Source of the DNA: Bugulina stolonifera
Taxonomy: Eukaryota; Bryozoa; Gymnolaemata; Cheilostomatida; Bugulidae
Assembly (NCBI GenBank): GCA_935421135.1
Contig: OW285190.1
Location: forward strand, 3,348,001 to 3,412,000
Length of the DNA stretch: 64,000 nt
Direction: 5' to 3'
In this document: in pieces, positions 62,201 through 64,000 of the stretch
Layout: each line of letters opens with the position of its first letter
Numbering within the stretch: position 1 is the first letter of the stretch
The notes under the pieces: generated by a model
Databases searched by the model: none
What the model was told of the DNA's origin: nothing
The model's input: the letters and a program-made list of their open reading frames with translations, nothing else
Position numbers and translations under genes: made by a program

Positions 62201-63466
62201 ACGCATTGTAGAATTGGTATCCCTATATTTTCATACTAGTCCTAGTATCATCATTGATACTAGTCTTAGTATTTGATACAGCCAAGGAGCTTGGATGAAC
62301 TGCTGATTTTAGATTTTAGAATTTCGGGTTTGATTGCATTTTAATTCCTAGGTTCTTGGTCTCCCCCACACATTTCAGCGCAATGTCACCAAGAGAGTAA
62401 TCTGGATAAGGTATTGCACCCTTACTGAAAACAATGACTTCACATTTTTCAGTGTTGAAGGGCATTTTCCATTTTGTGGACCACCTGTGAAGTGGATCAC
62501 TGTCCAATTGAAACCATTGCATGTCCTCATTAGGCCTACAGTTCACCTCAGGGTAGAGTAATGTGCCATCCGCATAAAGACTCGCATTGCATGACACAGT
62601 CTCCAGCAGATCATACATGTAGATGATAAATAATACTAGGCCCAGTACAGAGCCCTGTGGTACTCCTGAGGATATGGGAAGATATGTTGAGAGAGCTCCA
62701 CGTACAGCTACTTGCTGGCCTCCTTTTGTCAGAAATCACTGAATCCAACTGACAATGCTTGGATTAATTCCGTCAATACACCAAGCCTTTTGCATTAGTA
62801 GATTGTGGGGAACCTTTTCAAAAGCTTTCTCGAAATCAAGGACCACTCCATGTTTGAGCTTGAGCCTCCTTCTACAGCTTCTGTTTGGTCAGACGGTTCC
62901 GACCCTCTCCCTTTATACTCAGGCCTGGATGTTGTACAGCTGCGCCTCAGTTAAATTACCCAGTCGGACACAACAATAGAATAAGAATACCAATATCAAT
63001 ATGAATATCCAGCAGTTACAGATCTATAACATTTCTCAACTTCATTTTGCAATTTCATAAATTTCAAAATAAATAATAAAATAAAAAATTAAAATAAAAT
63101 GCATAAGATAATTATATTTTATTATATATTTATTATATTATAATTATTATATTACCAATGTTATCTTATATTACTATATGATAATAACAAGTTTTATAGT
63201 ATATTACATTATAAAATAATTATTTTAGAAAATTATTGTTATTTCTAGTATTTGCTATTAAATTATATTGTTCTTTCATTTTGATTTTTTGATTAATTTT
63301 TTTTATTCATTATTATTGAAAGAGTATTTTTTCTAACAATTTCATGTAGTATTGAGAGGCCCTACCTTTTTGAAAACAGCCTCTTCACCCTGTTCAGAGA
63401 ATTTTCACTTTGTATATAATCAGCTATTTTATCGTCTCCAATCGCTACATGGTTATCATTTCCCAT
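56292..63466 (-). CDS. TIMMDC1: TIMMDC1-like mitochondrial complex I assembly factor, five exons
   Basis: Exons 63466-63366, 61690-61522, 60522-60434, 60094-59948 and 56397-56292 join in consistent phases (2, 0, 2, 2) to about 203 residues, ending in TAA. The protein starts MGNDNHVAIG, then has VKRLFSKREDKPGMYSEF, a first membrane segment LISGAVATFVGTVAF, a soluble loop ENYIAANVVTAYESKWKAS, KRLIKYGF, and the Tim17-type segment YAASGTVVGVVSRCLVG, KAMLAGGFIGGYAG, then a last membrane segment and a basic tail. Order and Gly-rich motifs match TIMMDC1 (Tim17/22/23 superfamily), which helps assemble the membrane arm of respiratory complex I in the inner mitochondrial membrane. It is shorter than the human protein (285 residues). 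Another Tim17-family protein is the main alternative. Intron 1 holds a LINE fragment, intron 2 a 17-bp minisatellite, and intron 4 a nested transposon pair. It is divergent from BRK1. Confidence 0.75.
56626..58422. mobile_element. Non-autonomous hAT transposon with 8-bp target duplication
   Basis: Inverted termini TAGAGGTGGAACG and CGTTCCACCTCTA, flanked on both sides by ACCGCTTC (56618-56625 and 58423-58430). No transposase. A second element (57328-58407) is inserted in it, so the original length was about 0.72 kb. A truncated relative lies at 23860-24260. Confidence 0.88.
57328..58407. mobile_element. MITE with long inverted repeats nested in the hAT element
   Basis: CCGTGGCCGATTTCTGCCAC at the left is mirrored by its complement at the right; inverted similarity runs about 220 bp per arm. 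TA flanks both ends (57326-57327 and 58408-58409), as for Tc1/mariner-type target duplication. The subterminal region repeats ATGAAACT-like and GTGAA motifs. Confidence 0.82.
60850..61522. repeat. 17-bp minisatellite built from a 5' splice site
   Basis: About 39 units of ACTTACACTAGCACAAT. On the gene strand each reads GCTAGT GTAAGTATTGT, the last 6 exon bases and first 11 intron bases of TIMMDC1-like exon 2. Variants include GTTAGT and CCAGT before the donor; at least six units have ATAAGT, destroying the GT. The array abuts the true donor at 61521. Confidence 0.93.
62316..62870 (-). pseudogene. LINE reverse transcriptase fragment
   Basis: Minus-strand translation gives LKHGVVLDFEKAF.KVPHNLL, then SGVPQGSVLGLVLFIIYM, then LYADGTLLY and FNTEKCEVIVFSKG: the palm motifs of a non-LTR reverse transcriptase of the Jockey/CR1 sort. 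The catalytic YADD is changed to YADG and a TGA stop follows IVSWIQ. Both ends are missing. It lies inside intron 1 of the TIMMDC1-like gene, in the same orientation as that gene. Confidence 0.85.
62990..63340. other. Very AT-rich stretch, no gene
   Basis: Almost only A and T with TTAT/AATA runs, at the 5' end of intron 1 of the TIMMDC1-like gene. Confidence 0.6.
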
Positions 63467-63751
63467 TCTTGTCCTCCTCCCTTTGTGTTGGCATTTACTT
63501 TAGATCACCGGTGACATTATCCGGATTCTCTCTTTACAGGAATTTAGGGATAAAGAGAGAAACGTTAGCCTGTAAAATAGCCTGCCTCATCTCTTATTAA
63601 TCTCGGGCAGCATTGCCGTAATAATAAAAATTAGAAACGAATAGCTATTTAGCCGCCACTTGCAACTAACTACCGCTTCCTGTCTCTTTCACTCTGATCT
63701 ATCACTCTAGTAATAATTTAATTTCCACTTTAATATCACTGGCGGCTCTAG
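63467..63751. promoter_or_regulatory. Bidirectional promoter between the TIMMDC1-like gene and BRK1
   Basis: The start codons lie 285 bp apart and face away from each other. The interval has no TATA box near either start. ACCGCTTCCTGT at 63672-63683 is a good ETS-type site in inverted orientation, a class often found in shared promoters of housekeeping genes. Confidence 0.5.
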
Positions 63752-63875
63752 ATGGCCACAAAAATAGATGATAATTCTGCTCGGTCTCAAATACAGCAAG
63801 ACTGGGCAAACCGTGAATATGTAGAAGTTATAACCACCAGCATTAAGCGGATTACAGATTTCTTGAACTCGTTTG
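63752..63875 (+). CDS. BRK1: BRICK1, first exon (gene continues beyond the window)
   Basis: ATG then 41 codons to a GTGAGT donor in phase 1. The translation has [20 protein letters not shown] and ITDFLNSF, nearly identical to the N-terminal helix of metazoan BRK1 (HSPC300), a protein of about 75 residues. BRK1 is a small coiled-coil subunit of the SCAR/WAVE regulatory complex that drives Arp2/3-dependent actin assembly at the cell cortex. The break falls where the next residue would complete a GA-type Asp codon, as in the family. No donor- or acceptor-supported second exon is seen before 64000. Confidence 0.93.
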
Positions 63876-64000
63876 GTGAGTAGCCCTACATAGGCTAACT
63901 GTGACAACTACTATGTCACTGTCAAGCAGGCTTGACAAGTTCCACTGATTAAAGTCAGTGTGACTCCGTATTTGATGGGGGGTGGGGTTTCAAAGTTTTT

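Overview
The window looks like nuclear DNA of an early-branching animal. It is AT-rich, with GT-AG introns, TATA boxes and AATAAA signals, and it holds two conserved eukaryotic genes: BRK1 and a TIMMDC1-like gene. Repeats are dense (hAT, mariner, foldback elements, LINE and Penelope-like fragments, tRNA-derived SINEs), and the palindrome TACATGTA recurs throughout. A demosponge is my best guess; that is inference, not proof.

Layout. At 1-4460 is an intact three-exon protein-primed-type family B DNA polymerase with zinc fingers and an endonuclease-like insert, of the kind carried by Polinton/adintovirus-like elements. A GC-rich tract follows (5.1-5.94 kb) with a doubtful Arg/Gly-rich two-exon reading frame and a 28-bp perfect palindrome. 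Composition then drops abruptly to AT-rich host-like DNA. At 7-25 kb are a hAT-like element, four dispersed repeat families, and a small cluster of secreted six-cysteine peptide genes: one complete gene at 11250-11736, one lone second exon at 9335-9429, and one relic near 17.8 kb.

At 25-43 kb is a large direct duplication (25.3-30.4 kb against 32.5-43.4 kb). It carries a family of small minus-strand coiled-coil genes. In the right copy two alternative coiled-coil N-termini (41022 and 36737) could each splice in phase to a shared acidic C-terminal tail (34764 and 33718). The left copy has lost about 4 kb, including both tail exons. A third member at 52748-50849 is a complete three-exon gene with the same plan. 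At 43.6-45.1 kb are two nested near-perfect palindromic transposable elements.

At 54-64 kb a five-exon TIMMDC1-like gene (minus strand, 63466 to 56292) has an alternative last exon at 54260-54170. It is arranged head-to-head with BRK1 (plus strand, 63752 onward, first exon only) across 285 bp. Intron 2 of the TIMMDC1-like gene begins with about 670 bp of a 17-bp minisatellite in which most units repeat the gene's own 5' splice site. Most other long stretches hold repeats or no recognisable gene.
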